A stretch of DNA of 64,000 nt from Bog-473 sp963730395. GTDB taxonomy: Bacteria > Actinomycetota > Acidimicrobiia > Acidimicrobiales > RAAP-2. The stretch is taken from positions 62,001 through 126,000 of the forward strand of contig CAVSSK010000011.1 in the NCBI GenBank assembly GCA_963730395.1. The letters run 5' to 3'. Every line of letters starts with the position of its first letter. Within the stretch, counting starts at the first letter, position 1. Below are positions 26,656-36,998 of the stretch, piece after piece. The notes below the pieces were generated by a model. The model saw only the letters and a program-made list of their open reading frames with translations. It did no database searches and was not told the DNA's origin. The translations under genes were made by a program, and so were the position numbers.

Positions 26656-27270
26656 TCAGCGCTTGATGCCGATGTTCTTGCCTTCGGTGTATCGGATCGG
26701 CTCCTCCAGCGTGTCGACCAGGAACTGATCACGATCTCCTCGCTCCCAGGCCTCCTTCAAGCCCGGGGTCGCCAGGTCGAAGTCGGGTCGAATCTTCTGA
26801 AAGACAGCCCGCAGGTCCACATGGAGCTCTGTCATCGTCGGGCGACCCCAGTACCAGTAGCCGTTGTAGACCTTGAAGATCCTGAGTCCGGGTTCGAGGA
26901 CGAACGTGTGGGGGATCATCGGATCGTGTGGCTCATCCGTGAACTCTTTGATGTCGAGATCCTTCTGGATCGTTCGATCCGGGTCCGATAGGAATGGCCA
27001 CGTGGCACCGAGCGCATCGCGGAACTCATTGATGTTCAGCTGATTGTCGGTCGAGATGAGAACCAGGCGCGTGTATGCGTTTCGAAAGTCGGGATACGCA
27101 TCGACCAAGTGCCGAAGGAACCGATGCTCTTTCGGATCGAATCCGCCCCGGGACAGATGGAGCACCATCGCATTGCCCCCTTGAAGCTCCGAGAGAGATC
27201 GCCGCTTGCCGGCCTGATCGGCCAGCTCGTAGTCGGGGAACGTCCCGCCTTCACGTATGTCGCTGCGCAT
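26656..27270 (-). CDS. Peroxiredoxin-fold (redoxin domain) protein lacking all cysteines
   Basis: The protein has 204 residues. AGGAGGCAAC precedes the ATG at 27268-27270. The thioredoxin-like fold of AhpC/TSA proteins is visible: FPDYELADQAGKRRSLSEL, VLHLSRGGFDPKEHRF, RLVLISTDN, and late IPHTFVLEPGLRIFKVYNG. In active relatives the loop here reads like RGxxCPxE, with the peroxidatic Cys. In this protein that position is Asp (GGFDPKE), and no Cys occurs anywhere. It is therefore unlikely to be a peroxidase and may be a binding or structural derivative. Confidence 0.75.
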   Translation of the reverse strand: MRSDIREGGTFPDYELADQAGKRRSLSELQGGNAMVLHLSRGGFDPKEHRFLRHLVDAYPDFRNAYTRLVLISTDNQLNINEFRDALGATWPFLSDPDRTIQKDLDIKEFTDEPHDPMIPHTFVLEPGLRIFKVYNGYWYWGRPTMTELHVDLRAVFQKIRPDFDLATPGLKEAWERGDRDQFLVDTLEEPIRYTEGKNIGIKR

Positions 27271-27553
27271 GTTGCCTCCTACCTTTGAATCGGGGCCGGG
27301 TTGGTGGAACTGCTCCTCCCGGGGCTGGCCGTCGTCAGATCTCGGGTGTGAGAACGCCGATTTTGCCAGCGAGCCCAACAATCGTCCGGACTGACCGGAC
27401 AGGGGAGACTCACTGGTGATGCTCCCACGCTTGTCGATGAGTGAGGACCGGCTGACCTCACGAGCAGTGACCCGGGCGGCGTCCGTTGCTTCCCACATGC
27501 TGCCCAGCCTGTTGCTCGGGCAAGGACGATCGAGAAGCTGATGGCAGCCACCA

Positions 27554-29489
27554 TCAAGCGGGGCTTCGATCGGACGGACGCGACGTTCCCGGGGCATTTT
27601 CAGCAGGCGATTTCTCTCGGAGTTCGGTCTCAGAAATGGCCCAGGCCGCGTTGACGAGCCCGATGTGGCTGAAGGCTTGGGGGAAGTTGCCCAAGAGCTC
27701 TCCGCTGACGGGATCGACCTCCTCAGCGAGCAGGCCGACGTCGTTGACGAAGGCTGCCGCCCGTTCGAAGACGGTGCGGGCCCGCGCCGTCTGTCCGGCT
27801 CGGGCCAGGGCTTGGGCCAGCCAGAAGGTGCAGAGAAGGAACGTGCCCTCTTCTCCTTCGAGCCCGTCGTGGGACCGGTAACGGTAGACAAGTCCCCTCT
27901 CGTCAGTAAGGCGTTCTTCGGTCGCGTTGATCGTGGCCAGCACTCTGGGCTCGTCGGCGGGAAGGAACCCAACCAGTGGAAGCATCAGATTGGAAGCGTC
28001 GAGCTCGTCCGAGCCGAAGGACTGGGTGAAGGCCCCGGCCCGAGCGCTCCAGCCTCTGGTCAGGATCGCCTCACGGATCTGGGCCTGAGTCTGCTTCCAT
28101 GCCTCGACTCGGTCGGAGGCATCGAGGCGGTCGGCCAGGGCCACCGCCCGGTCGAGGGCAACCCAGCACATCAGCTTGGAGTACAAGAAGTCGCGGGGCT
28201 CGCCCCGAATCTCCCAGACTCCTTGGTCTTTTTCCTGCCAGCGCCGGGCGGCCGTCTCTGCCAGCTGGACGAAGAACCGTCGTGTGGCTGGTGCCAGATC
28301 GGGGGGCGCACCCCACTTCTCAGGGGCGGCCATTGGGCCAACCCGTCGGGATGCGTTGTCGAAGAGGTGATCCGAGAGCCGGTACGCGGCGCTGAGCAAT
28401 TCGCCGTAGACGTCAAGCTGGCGCTGGTTCCAGGCACCGTTGCCGATCCGAACGGGGACAGAGTGTCGCCACCCCTCCAGGCGCGGCAGCTCACGCTCGG
28501 TCAGGTCCCGCTCGCCGCCTATCCCAAACATGATCTGCAGGTCGCCGCCACGGTCGAGCGTGCCGGCCGCGGCGGAGGTCACGTAATCAAAGAACTCATT
28601 GGCTTCGTCAGGGCATGCCGCCACCCAAAGGGCCTCGATCGTGAAGGAAGCGTCCCGCACCCAGGCGTAGCGGTAGTCCCAGTTTCGGGCGCCGCCCACC
28701 GCCTCAGGCAGCGACGTGGTCGCCGCCGCGGAGATCGCGCCGGTGGGTGCAAAGGACAGTGACTGGAGCACCCGTCCGCTGAGGTGCACCAGGTCTCGCC
28801 ACGGACCCACGTAAGCCTGGTGGAGCTCCGACCACGACTCCCACGCCGACACGGTGTCTTCGAAGCGTGCGCGTATCTCGGATTGGCTCCAGACCTTGGC
28901 TGAGCCCGTGTCGGCCCGCTTTCTATGGTGCAAGGCGAAGCCAGCGCTCTCGCCGCCGCGGAGGTGGAACTGGCCTGTGACCGCCGACTGGTCGACGGTC
29001 AGGGCCATCGGAGAAGAGAGGACCAGCACGTCGGAGCCCCCCAACGCGGCCACTCCACCGTCGACGGCATCGAGCAGGGGGTGGACCAGCCCGAATTCGG
29101 GGCGCGGGACGTACTCCAGGGACAACTGGACCTCTCCTTCAAGGCACGTCGCTCGCCGCAGCAGGAGATGCGGCGCACCCTTGCCGAGCTCATGCCCCCG
29201 GTTGCCGTCGCCCATGGCCAGTGCGTCGGTGAGCGTCGACCGTGCCCGTCGGCGTGTGGAAGGTGGTCTCCAACACCATGGTGCGGTCCAGGTAGCGGCG
29301 AGTCACCTGTGTGGCGCTCGTGGCCTGGATCGACCAGTGGCCAGCTTCGTCATCGAGGAGGCGACCGAAGATCGACGGGCTGTCGAAGCGTGGGAAGCAC
29401 AACCAGTCGATCGACCCGTCCCGGCTCACCAGCGCAGCGCTGTGCCGATCCGAAAGGAGCGCATATTCGGCTATAGGGGTCGTGCTCAT
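27554..29489 (-). CDS. GH15 family glucoamylase/trehalase-like glycosidase (one frameshift)
   Basis: The start is the ATG at 29487-29489, with AAGGAGCTC upstream. The N-terminal domain (EYALLSDRHSAALVSRDGSI, DWLCFPRFDSPSIFG) is the usual opening of bacterial GH15 proteins. Near 29233 one indel shifts the frame to LTDALAMGDGN. The catalytic (alpha/alpha)6 barrel then contains ARNWDYRYAWVRDASFTIEA and LLAEEVDPVSGELLGNFPQA, holding the catalytic acid and base regions. About 644 residues once corrected, a normal length. It is cytoplasmic, with no signal peptide. Some members of this group are trehalases and others glucoamylases, and the substrate is not decided here. Confidence 0.82.
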
Positions 29490-29743
29490 GTGAGCTCCTT
29501 CGCCCGTACTTCCGCGGGATCGGTGTCAGGCGGCCCCGTGAAGCGTCGGCTCCGCCCGTTGTCGTCGGAGATCGGAGCTATCAGCCGGGGACGTGTGACA
29601 CGTGGCGGTCGCGAAGGATAATCCTGCGACCACAAACTCGCCTGTCGCTGGGCAAGACGGGCTCGAATCCATCGCAAGAGTTGCGCGCTCGAGGCGACGA
29701 GCTTCCGGGCCGACCGAGTACTGCGACCGTCATGGTGCGCCTA

Positions 29744-30124
29744 TCACTCGTCGCGGTATTCAGCGTCGGTGACATGGTCTCCCCAGTGTGCATTGCCCTC
29801 GGTGATGGAGAGGTGAGTCATGAAGTGGTCTGCGGGAGCACCGTGCCAGTGCTCCTCACCGTCGGGGGTGGAGACGACGTCACCGGGACGAAGCTCGACC
29901 AGGCGCTTACCGCGAGACTGCACCAGCCCTCTGCCTTCAGTGACGTAGAGGATTTGTCCGCCCTCGTGCCAGTGCCATGCGGTGCGAGCTCCCGGGCTGA
30001 AGTGCACGGCGCCGATGTTCAGGCGGGAGGGTTCCTGGCCCCTGGCGACGGCATCGATCCAGACGTCTCCGGTGAACCATTCGGCCGGACCCTTCACGGT
30101 CCCCTGCTTGGGTACTACGTCCAT
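29744..30124 (-). CDS. Cupin-domain protein
   Basis: The protein has 126 residues, with GAGGAGGACAG before the ATG. It has one cupin barrel: the first motif GARTAWHWHEGGQILYVTEG supplies His, His and Glu, and the second motif PGDVVSTPDGEEHWHG supplies a His. The ligands fit a mononuclear metal site. It is similar to the quercetinase/carboxymuconolactone-type small cupins often found next to oxidoreductases. It lies 41 bp downstream of the alcohol dehydrogenase gene's stop on the same strand, so cotranscription is likely. The substrate is unknown. Confidence 0.82.
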   Translation of the reverse strand: MDVVPKQGTVKGPAEWFTGDVWIDAVARGQEPSRLNIGAVHFSPGARTAWHWHEGGQILYVTEGRGLVQSRGKRLVELRPGDVVSTPDGEEHWHGAPADHFMTHLSITEGNAHWGDHVTDAEYRDE

Positions 30125-30165
30125 CTGTCCTCCTCTGACTATCTCTTCGGGTGTTCGGCGATCAG

Positions 30166-31201
30166 TCAGGGCTGGACGAGCACCTTCAGCGCCGTCCGGG
30201 AAGCCATGGCCCGGTAGCCGCTCGACACTTCGTCCAAGCTGACGGTGCGGTCGAAGACCAGGCCAGGTTGGATCTTGCCCTCGAGCACATCTGGGAGCAG
30301 CTCGTCGATGTAGGCCCGGGCCGGGGCGACGCCTCCGGTCAACGTGACGTTACGCAAGAACACGCCGAAATCCATGGGCACATCGGAATACTGGGGCGCT
30401 CCCACCCGGCTTACCACGCCGCCGTCTCGCACCACAGCGAAGGCAGTCTCGATGGCCTCCTTCAGACCGACGCATTCGAGTACCCGGTGCGTGCCGTCAC
30501 CCCTCGTCAGTTCTCTGACCTTCTCAATGCCCTCCTTGCCCCGCTCGGCCACGACGTCTGTGGCGCCGAACTCGAAGCCGAGATCCGTGCGTGCTTTGTG
30601 ATGGCCCATCAGGATGATCCGCTCGGCCCCGAGTCGCTTGGCCGAGAGCACCGCTGACAGACCAACGGCACCGTCTCCGATCACGGTGACGGAGGTCCGG
30701 TGGTTGACGCCGGCGGTGTGCGCGCAGTGATACCCCGTTGGGAATACGTCGGAGAGGCTGAGTAGGGATGACAGCAGCGCAGAGTCCTCGGCCAGCCGGG
30801 AGTCTCACCAGGGTTCCTTGCGCCTGGGGCACCCGTACCGCTTCGCCCTGGCCGCCGTCGATGCCGTCGCGGGCCCACATCCCGCCGTGCCGGCAGGAGG
30901 TCTGGAGTCCCTCTCGACAGAAGTCGCAGGTGTTGTCGGCCCAGACGAACGGGGCGACGACCAGATCACCCCTTTTGATTCCCGACACCTGAGAACCCAC
31001 GTCCTCCACCACGCTGAGAAATTCGTGCCCGATGCGCTCACCCTGCTCGGACACGGGCATGGACCGGTACGGCCAGAGGTCGCTGCCGCAGATGCAGGCG
31101 CGCACGACGCGGACGACGGCATCGGTGGGCTCTCGCAGTTGGGGGTCAGGGACCTCCTCTACCCGGATGTCGCCTGCTCCGTGGATGATGGTTGCTCTCA
31201 T
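30166..31201 (-). CDS. Zinc-dependent alcohol dehydrogenase family protein (one frameshift)
   Basis: This is a medium-chain dehydrogenase. The catalytic zinc region is CICGSDLWPY and RIGHEFLSVVEDVG. The structural zinc Cys cluster is NTCDFCREGLQTSC. The frame shifts near 30791, after GTLVRLPA, to EDSALLSSLLSLSDVFPTGY. The nucleotide fold VTVIGDGAVGLSAVLSAKRL follows, and the protein ends at 30166. About 344 residues once corrected, normal for the family. It is encoded just upstream of the cupin gene. It probably oxidises an alcohol or aldehyde, with no clue to which. Confidence 0.82.
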
Positions 31202-31304
31202 GAGAACTGGCTTTCTTTCGCTTCGTTCAGTTGGTCCCGCCGGCTACCGCCCACGGTCTGTAAGACCACGGTGATGCCGACGTGAACCTGTCATTGGCTC
31301 GGAG

Positions 31305-31770
31305 TTACTTTTGAGGGTCCGCTCCGTACAGCGGTTTGACTCGCCGATTAGTCGTATCCGCAGAATCGGTCTCGTCAACGGTGGCGGCCCAGCTGGCCAA
31401 GAGGTCGAGCGCGTCCTGGGAAGCTGATCCGACCTCGGCGGTGTAGATCAACACGGTCAGATGCCTCGCCGGGCAGTTCCATGGCTTCGAAGGCAGAGGT
31501 CGAGGTCGCCTACCACGGGATGATGGAGTTGCTTGCGCCCGGTATGGTGGAAGCGCACGTTGTGAGCGGCCCAACGTGTGCGGAACGTCTCGCTTCTGGT
31601 CGACAGCTCTCCGATCAAGTCCGTCAGGGCCTTGTCGTAGGGGTTGCGGCCCGCCTCGGAGCGCAGCATGGCCACGATGTCATTGGCCGCCCGTTCCCAG
31701 TCGACGAAGAACTCTTCGGAGCGGGAGTTCAAGAACACGAAGCGAGCGTTGTTGGCGGGTCCTGATCGGG
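31305..31770 (-). pseudogene. C-terminal remnant of an XRE/MmyB-type regulator
   Basis: The frame ARFVFLNSRSEEFFVDWERA, then AWRGNP-like EAGRNPYDKALTDLIGEL and FRTRWAAHNVRFHHTGRK, is the ligand-binding part of MmyB-like helix-turn-helix regulators. The end of the domain continues through two more frames (AFEAMELPG near 31490, then HLTVLIYTAEVGSASQDALD). The N-terminal DNA-binding domain is absent upstream. Two frameshifts plus 5' truncation mark it as decayed. Confidence 0.65.
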
Positions 31771-31879
31771 TCGGTGAACATCCGAATACAAGGTGAAGCT
31801 CTCAACGGGTTGGCCGCCAGGAAGTCGTGTACGGGCGTTTCGGACCCACGCCGGGGCACCGACCATGGAGTCGAGCATG

Positions 31880-32145
31880 AGCCTGGATCAACTCGGCCGC
31901 ACCCGCTGGCATCGACATCACGCGCGGCGACTCAGGAACGAGCCCGCCTCGGCCCTCGTGGTGAGGGATACCGCCGCATGATCGAAGTCTGCCCCGCCGG
32001 ACGCGGCGGCACTCCTGACGAGGTGGGAACCGTCGGAGCGCTTCTCATGGGCCCTGATGGCGCGTTCATCACTGGCAGCGACTTCCTGATGGACGGGGGA
32101 GTCACCGCGTCCTACTTCTACGGCGAACTCGCCCCAAGCGACTGA
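31880..32145 (+). pseudogene. C-terminal remnant of an SDR oxidoreductase
   Basis: LGPRGEGYRRMIEVCPAGRG, TPDEVGTVGALLMGPDGAF and ITGSDFLMDGGVTASY form the typical C-terminal third of a classical SDR. Upstream only a garbled trace of the preceding block (AGIDIT) remains in another frame. The Rossmann core and catalytic Tyr/Lys are missing. It is the counterpart remnant to the adjacent, oppositely oriented regulator fragment, suggesting a deletion or rearrangement joined two truncated genes. Confidence 0.65.
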
Positions 32146-32500
32146 TCGTCGAGTCCGAAAACCCCACGAACCGGACCACACCAATTCGGCAGGCCGCCCC
32201 AGAACTGATCCATTGTGGGTAGGGGAACCAGCCGACGAACTTTGCGCATCCCCAGAAGCCTTTACTGAGGATGGGGACGAAGATCCTCGAACAGACCCCG
32301 GTGGAGGCCGATCATTAGGAGGTGGCAGCCTGCGCCGGTGACCCGATTTCCCAGCACGCCGGCCCCGGGGCACCCCGAAGAACCGGAACCGAGACGCTCG
32401 GACAGGGAGCTGTCGGCTCCTTCGTCACGCTACGGGTTGACGGAATCCCTTACCTTTGGGGCACCACAATGGGTGAAGATCCGAAAGAGGAGGGCCTGTG
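32146..32500. other. Gene-free stretch upstream of degV-like gene
   Basis: No gene is supported in these 355 bases. The final ~15 contain the AGAGGAGG ribosome-binding site for the next gene. Confidence 0.4.
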
Positions 32501-33343
32501 ATGCCTGGTGTCTTCGTGGTCACCGACAGCTCTTGCGACCTGGAACAGGACGACGTCGACTCGTTCAATATCGAGATCGTGCCGCTCACGATCCGATTTG
32601 GGAAAGAAGAATTTACCGACCGCCAGGACCTCAGCGTCGACGACTTCTACCAACGGATGGCCAACACCGATGACCTCCCCCAGACGGCCTGCCCATCGCC
32701 CGGTGCATTTGAGCAGGCCTTTCGCAACGCAAGAGACGCGGACGCCGAGGGAGTGGTTTGTCTCACCATCTCGAGCGACTTGTCAACCACATTTCAGTCA
32801 GCCCTCACCGCGGCCACCGCATTCGAGGGGCGGATGGTCGTCCATGTGATCGACAGCCGGTCGGTGTCAAGCGGGCTCGGCACTCTTGTGCTCGAAGCCG
32901 CCAAGGTGGCCGCCGAGGGAGCCGACTCCGAAACGGTATTGCGTCGAGTCAGCGACCTCATCCCTCGCACGCACGTGGTTGCGGCTCTGAACACGTTGGA
33001 GAACCTGAAGAAGGGTGGGCGAATTGGGGGCGCGACGGCAATGGTGGGGTCGCTGCTGTCGATCAAGCCGGTGATCGACCTCACCGGTGGCGTCGTCCAC
33101 GAAGCCGGTAAGGCCCGGACTCGCAAGAGGGCGCTGCAGATGCTCTATGAGCGCATGGGCGCAGCCGGGCTGATCGAACACGTTGCGGTGATGCATTGTG
33201 GCGCACCCGACATCGAGCAGTTCCTCGACCTCATCGCGCCCCGCTTTCCACGAGAGACCATTCGGATCGGCACGTTGGGTGCCGTCGTCGGTGTGCACGG
33301 CGGCGCCCAGATGATCGGTGTCAGCTGGATTGCCGCTGCATAG
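32501..33343 (+). CDS. DegV-family fatty-acid-binding protein
   Basis: The protein has 280 residues. I take the ATG at 32501, 7 nt after AGGAGG, rather than the GTG just before it. The DegV fold is clear: VFVVTDSSCDLEQ, IVPLTIRFGKEEF, the ligand Ser/Thr region TACPSPGAFEQAF, CLTISSDLSTTFQSA, and VIDSRSVSSGLG. Later TLENLKKGGRIGG and LLSIKPVIDLTGG follow. DegV/FakB proteins hold a fatty acid for a partner kinase (FakA). No such kinase is nearby. A single-gene unit. Confidence 0.9.
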   Translation: MPGVFVVTDSSCDLEQDDVDSFNIEIVPLTIRFGKEEFTDRQDLSVDDFYQRMANTDDLPQTACPSPGAFEQAFRNARDADAEGVVCLTISSDLSTTFQSALTAATAFEGRMVVHVIDSRSVSSGLGTLVLEAAKVAAEGADSETVLRRVSDLIPRTHVVAALNTLENLKKGGRIGGATAMVGSLLSIKPVIDLTGGVVHEAGKARTRKRALQMLYERMGAAGLIEHVAVMHCGAPDIEQFLDLIAPRFPRETIRIGTLGAVVGVHGGAQMIGVSWIAAA

Positions 33344-33445
33344 AGATACGTGTGCGCCCTCTATCGGGGGCGGAGGTGGCGCACCAGTAGTCTCGTCATG
33401 AGGTAGACGCGAATCGTCCCGGCGACCGTTGGAACGGGGGACACC

Positions 33446-34060
33446 TTGGAAGATCGACAACCGCCACGGCTACACGTGGAACTGGTCCGCGAGCCGGACC
33501 GCGTGGACGAACGCGCCGCGGTCGTCGCAGCAGCGGGCTGGGACGTCACCATCTGGGAGCCGGCGACCGCCTCCGACGATGAGCTGCCGCGGATCCTCCC
33601 ACGTTGTGACGGGGTGGTCATCGGCGAGGGCGACGGAGGAATCGTGGAGCCGCCCTCGCCGGCCAGCACGGTCGTGCCCCTCGTCCGTTACCCCCGACCC
33701 TCACAGGGATCCTGCTCGGGGGAGCGGACCACGGGGATCTTGCTGGTGCTCATCTCGCCGAAGCAGCGCGAGGCAGCTCAGGAGCTCCGTGACTGGGGCG
33801 ACTTCGTGCATCTACGGCACATCGCTGAAGCGGCGGTGCCCGGCTACCGGACGATTACGCCCTGGGAGAACGAGTCCTCGGGGAACCCCCGGTTTTGCCA
33901 CCTGTACGAGATGGTCGGAGACGATCCCCAAGGTACCTTCGAAAAGATGACCCCGCTTGTGCGTGAGCGCCTTGATCGCGCCACGTTCGACGAGTGGGCG
34001 TGGCACCCCCAGCTCTTGATCGAGGAATCCCGAACCTATCGCCGGCGGGAACCCAGCTGA
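33446..34060 (+). CDS. Hypothetical protein with an EthD-like C-terminal half
   Basis: The protein has 204 residues from the TTG at 33446, with a GGGGG run as possible ribosome-binding site. The first ~90 residues (VELVREPDRVDERAA, DELPRILPRCDGVVIGEGDG) look like a small alpha/beta module. The second half (GILLVLISPKQREAAQELRD, HLRHIAEAAVPGYRTITPWE, FCHLYEMVGDDPQGTFEKM) has the periodicity of dimeric EthD-like proteins that accompany aromatic or steroid catabolism. I cannot give a function. The Ser/Pro-rich junction near residue 80 may reflect a fusion or an indel. Confidence 0.5.
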   Translation: MEDRQPPRLHVELVREPDRVDERAAVVAAAGWDVTIWEPATASDDELPRILPRCDGVVIGEGDGGIVEPPSPASTVVPLVRYPRPSQGSCSGERTTGILLVLISPKQREAAQELRDWGDFVHLRHIAEAAVPGYRTITPWENESSGNPRFCHLYEMVGDDPQGTFEKMTPLVRERLDRATFDEWAWHPQLLIEESRTYRRREPS

Positions 34061-34170
34061 CCCTCGCAACCGGCGGGACGGCCCGACCAGTTGTGGACCC
34101 GTTTTGAACCCCGCACCCGGCCCTACGGTGATCAGCGGATCGAGGGACGGCCACCTGTACTCTGCTTCGC

Positions 34171-35629
34171 ATGGGGTCGATCTCTTATGGCCGGCGTGTG
34201 ACCGCCCTCGCTGAGCGTGACCCGGATCGGCCTGCGATCACGTGTGGCGAGCACAGCCTGACGAGGGGAGAGCTGGAGTCGGCGGCGAACCGCCTTGCTC
34301 GCGATCTCGCGGCCGGCGGCGTCGGGTTCGGCGACATGGTGACCATCGCTCTGCCCAACTCCACGGAGTGGTTCGTCGCCTTCGCTGCCTGCTGGAAGAT
34401 CGGTGCCATTCCTCAGCCGGTGTCGTCAAAGCTACCGGAGCCGGAAATCCGAGCCATCCTGGCACTGGCCGAGCCGAGTGCGGTGATAGGCGTTCCCCTC
34501 GACCTGGCGGAGGGACGTCGCCAGATCCCGGTCGGCTACCAGCCCGAACCGAATCTGTCCGACGAACCCCTGCCCGATGTCGTTTCGCCGGCGTGGAAGG
34601 CGCCGACGTCAGGTGGATCTACCGGCCGCCCGAAGCTGATCGTCTCTGGTGATCCTGCCACTTACGACGAGAATGTGCCGCCACTCTTCGGCACGAGTGA
34701 CGGGTGCATGGTCATTCCGGCTCCGCTCTACCACAACGGTCCCATCGTGTGGTCATGTTCCGCGTGGCTGGCGGGAAGCCACGTCGTGGTGCTGCCCCGA
34801 TTCGACGCCCAAGTCACGCTCGCCGCCATCGATCGCTATCACGCGGACACCGTCTACCTCGTCCCGACGATGATGAAGCGGATCACGCGACTGCCTGACG
34901 ACGTCCGCAACTCCTACGACATGTCATCCCTGCGAGCGGTGTGGCACCTGGCGGAACCGTGCCCAGAATGGCTCAAACAAGTGTGGATCGACTGGTTGGG
35001 GCCCGAGCGGATATTCGAGCTGTACGCCGGCACCGAGGCGCAGACTGCGACGGTCATCACCGGCGACGAATGGATCGCCCACCGTGGTTCGGTGGGCCGG
35101 CCGACGCCGGGCTCAATCATGATCTGTGACCTCGAAGGTAACGAGCTCCCCTCAGGCCAGGAGGGTGAGGTGTGGATGCGCACGACGAGCCGACCGACCG
35201 ACCTATCACTACATCGGCGCCTCGGCGCGGACGCGAGAGGGCGGATGGGAGTCCCTTGGTGACGTGGGTCGTCTGGACGACGACGGTTACCTGTACCTGG
35301 GTGACAGGATGCAGGACATGATCCTCACCGGTGGGGCGAACGTGTACCCCGCCGAGGTCGAAGCGGCCCTCCAGGAACATCCCGCCGTTCGGTCTGTCGT
35401 CGTCGTCGGACTTCCCGACGAGGAGATGGGCAACATCGTGCACGCAATCGTGGAAGCCGAAGAGGATGCGGTGTCGGCGCAGGAGCTCGTGGCGTTCGCA
35501 TCGGAGCGGGTCGCCCGCTACAAGGTCCCCCGCTCCATCGAGTTCACGGACCAGCCCATGCGCGACGACGCCGGCAAGGCCCGACGGTCCGCTCTGCGGG
35601 CCGAACGAGCCTCGACGCCACCTCCTTGA
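34171..35629 (+). CDS. AMP-dependent acyl-CoA synthetase/ligase (one frameshift)
   Basis: This is an adenylate-forming enzyme that activates a carboxylic acid to its CoA thioester. The P-loop is TSGGSTGRPKLI. The A5-like motif is ELYAGTEAQTATVI. A shift of one base at about 35191 (after WMRTTS) leads to RPTYHYIGA. The hinge block GWESLGDVGRLDDDGYLYLG and MILTGGANVYPAEVEAAL follow, ending near YKVPRSIEF. About 485 residues when corrected. The usual A10 catalytic Lys region is present as DDAGKARRSAL. It resembles bile-acid/steroid-type CoA ligases of actinobacteria. The substrate is unproven. Confidence 0.85.
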
Positions 35630-35700
35630 CAGAGTGCTCCACGACGGGGCAGAACCAGCTGACGCAACCACCGTGCCGGGATAGAGGCCGCACGGTTCCG

Positions 35701-36996
35701 TCATGTTGACCGATCTGCGCTTTTCGTCGCCCACTGGTCGATCAGCGACCGAGGATCGGTTCGCAACGCCGAGAGTGCGAAGCCGGCTGTGCTTCGATAT
35801 GCCTCGGTCACCTGGTCGATCTCTTCTCGTGTGATGACCGCATTGATGTCATCGAAGCCGTCTGGCGCTCGCTCGTGCACGAGCTGCATCGGTACCTCTG
35901 GCCCCAGACCACGATTCGCATGCACGATCGCCCCGGTGGCGGGCAACCGTGCGCGTTCATAGCGCTCGAATGCGGCGGGCACGAGGTCGTCGGCGAGCAG
36001 GCAGCCGGCGAGGACGCGTGCGTCGAGTATGGCCTGCGACGCTCCGTTGGAGCCGATCGGGTACATCGGATGGGCGGCATCCCCGAGGAGAGTCGAGCTG
36101 CCGAAGGTCCAACGAGGCACCGGGTCACGGTCGACCATCGGGAAGAGGAAGGTCCCCGGTGCCGACCGGATGATCGCAGGCACATCGAGCCAATCGAAAA
36201 CCCAATCGTGGAATTCGGGCAAGAAGTCCGTGAGCTCGCCGGCTCGGTTCCAATCCTCGGCCCCTCCGAGCCCGGATTCGGGGCGGCGAAGCTCGGCTAT
36301 GAAGTTCAGCGCCTGACGGCCGTTGGGGAGGTCGGCGATCGGATAGGCGACGAACTTCTGATCGCGATGACCGGCCCAGACCATCGTGCGCCCATCGAGC
36401 AGCGGCGCGACCTCGGCGACGCCCCGCCAGAGGAGCGAGCCATTCCAGCGCGGTGGTCCCTCCGATGGGTATCTCAGGCCCCGCGCCATGCTGTGGATTC
36501 CGTCCGCTGCGACGATCCCATCTCCGGACACCACGAGACTGTCGTGACGATCGGTGGCGAACACTGCCGTGCCGTGCGTGTCGTCGGCGTCAATTCGTAC
36601 CAGTCGGTGTCCGAGGTGGAGGTGAGCGGGCCCCACCCGCTCGCAGAACGCGCCGAGGAGGACATCCTGGAGTGCGCCTCGATTGATCGAGAGCTGTGGC
36701 CAGGAGTAACCGGCCGCCTTGCCTCGTCGTTCCCGCCAGATCTCCTGGCCATGGCGCGAGCAGTAGACGAGGCTCGTTGGCTCGACCGACCGGCGACGGA
36801 GCGGCTCCAGCAACTCCAGGGCGTCGAGTTCTCGCACCGCGTGCGGCAAGAGGTTGATGCCGACCCCCAGCGGCCGCAGTTCGCGCACGCCCTCGAACAC
36901 GTCGACGCCCGTTCCGATCTCGTGCAGGCTGAGCGCGGTGGCCAGGCCGCCGATGCCCGCGCCGACCACGATTATCCGGCGACCGTGCCCGTTCAT
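35701..36996 (-). CDS. FAD-dependent aromatic-type monooxygenase
   Basis: The protein has 431 residues and belongs to the PHBH/salicylate-hydroxylase group. The FAD loop is IIVVGAGIGGLATALSL, the DG motif is VVSGDGIVAADGIHS, and the GD motif is TLLGDAAHPMYPIGSNGASQ. The ~55 C-terminal residues have no known role. It starts 2 bp after the stop of the DUF3237 gene, so the two form a leftward operon divergent from the esterase gene. It probably hydroxylates an aromatic or related ring. The substrate is not shown by the sequence. Confidence 0.9.
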   Translation of the reverse strand: MNGHGRRIIVVGAGIGGLATALSLHEIGTGVDVFEGVRELRPLGVGINLLPHAVRELDALELLEPLRRRSVEPTSLVYCSRHGQEIWRERRGKAAGYSWPQLSINRGALQDVLLGAFCERVGPAHLHLGHRLVRIDADDTHGTAVFATDRHDSLVVSGDGIVAADGIHSMARGLRYPSEGPPRWNGSLLWRGVAEVAPLLDGRTMVWAGHRDQKFVAYPIADLPNGRQALNFIAELRRPESGLGGAEDWNRAGELTDFLPEFHDWVFDWLDVPAIIRSAPGTFLFPMVDRDPVPRWTFGSSTLLGDAAHPMYPIGSNGASQAILDARVLAGCLLADDLVPAAFERYERARLPATGAIVHANRGLGPEVPMQLVHERAPDGFDDINAVITREEIDQVTEAYRSTAGFALSALRTDPRSLIDQWATKSADRST

Positions 36997-36998
36997 CC

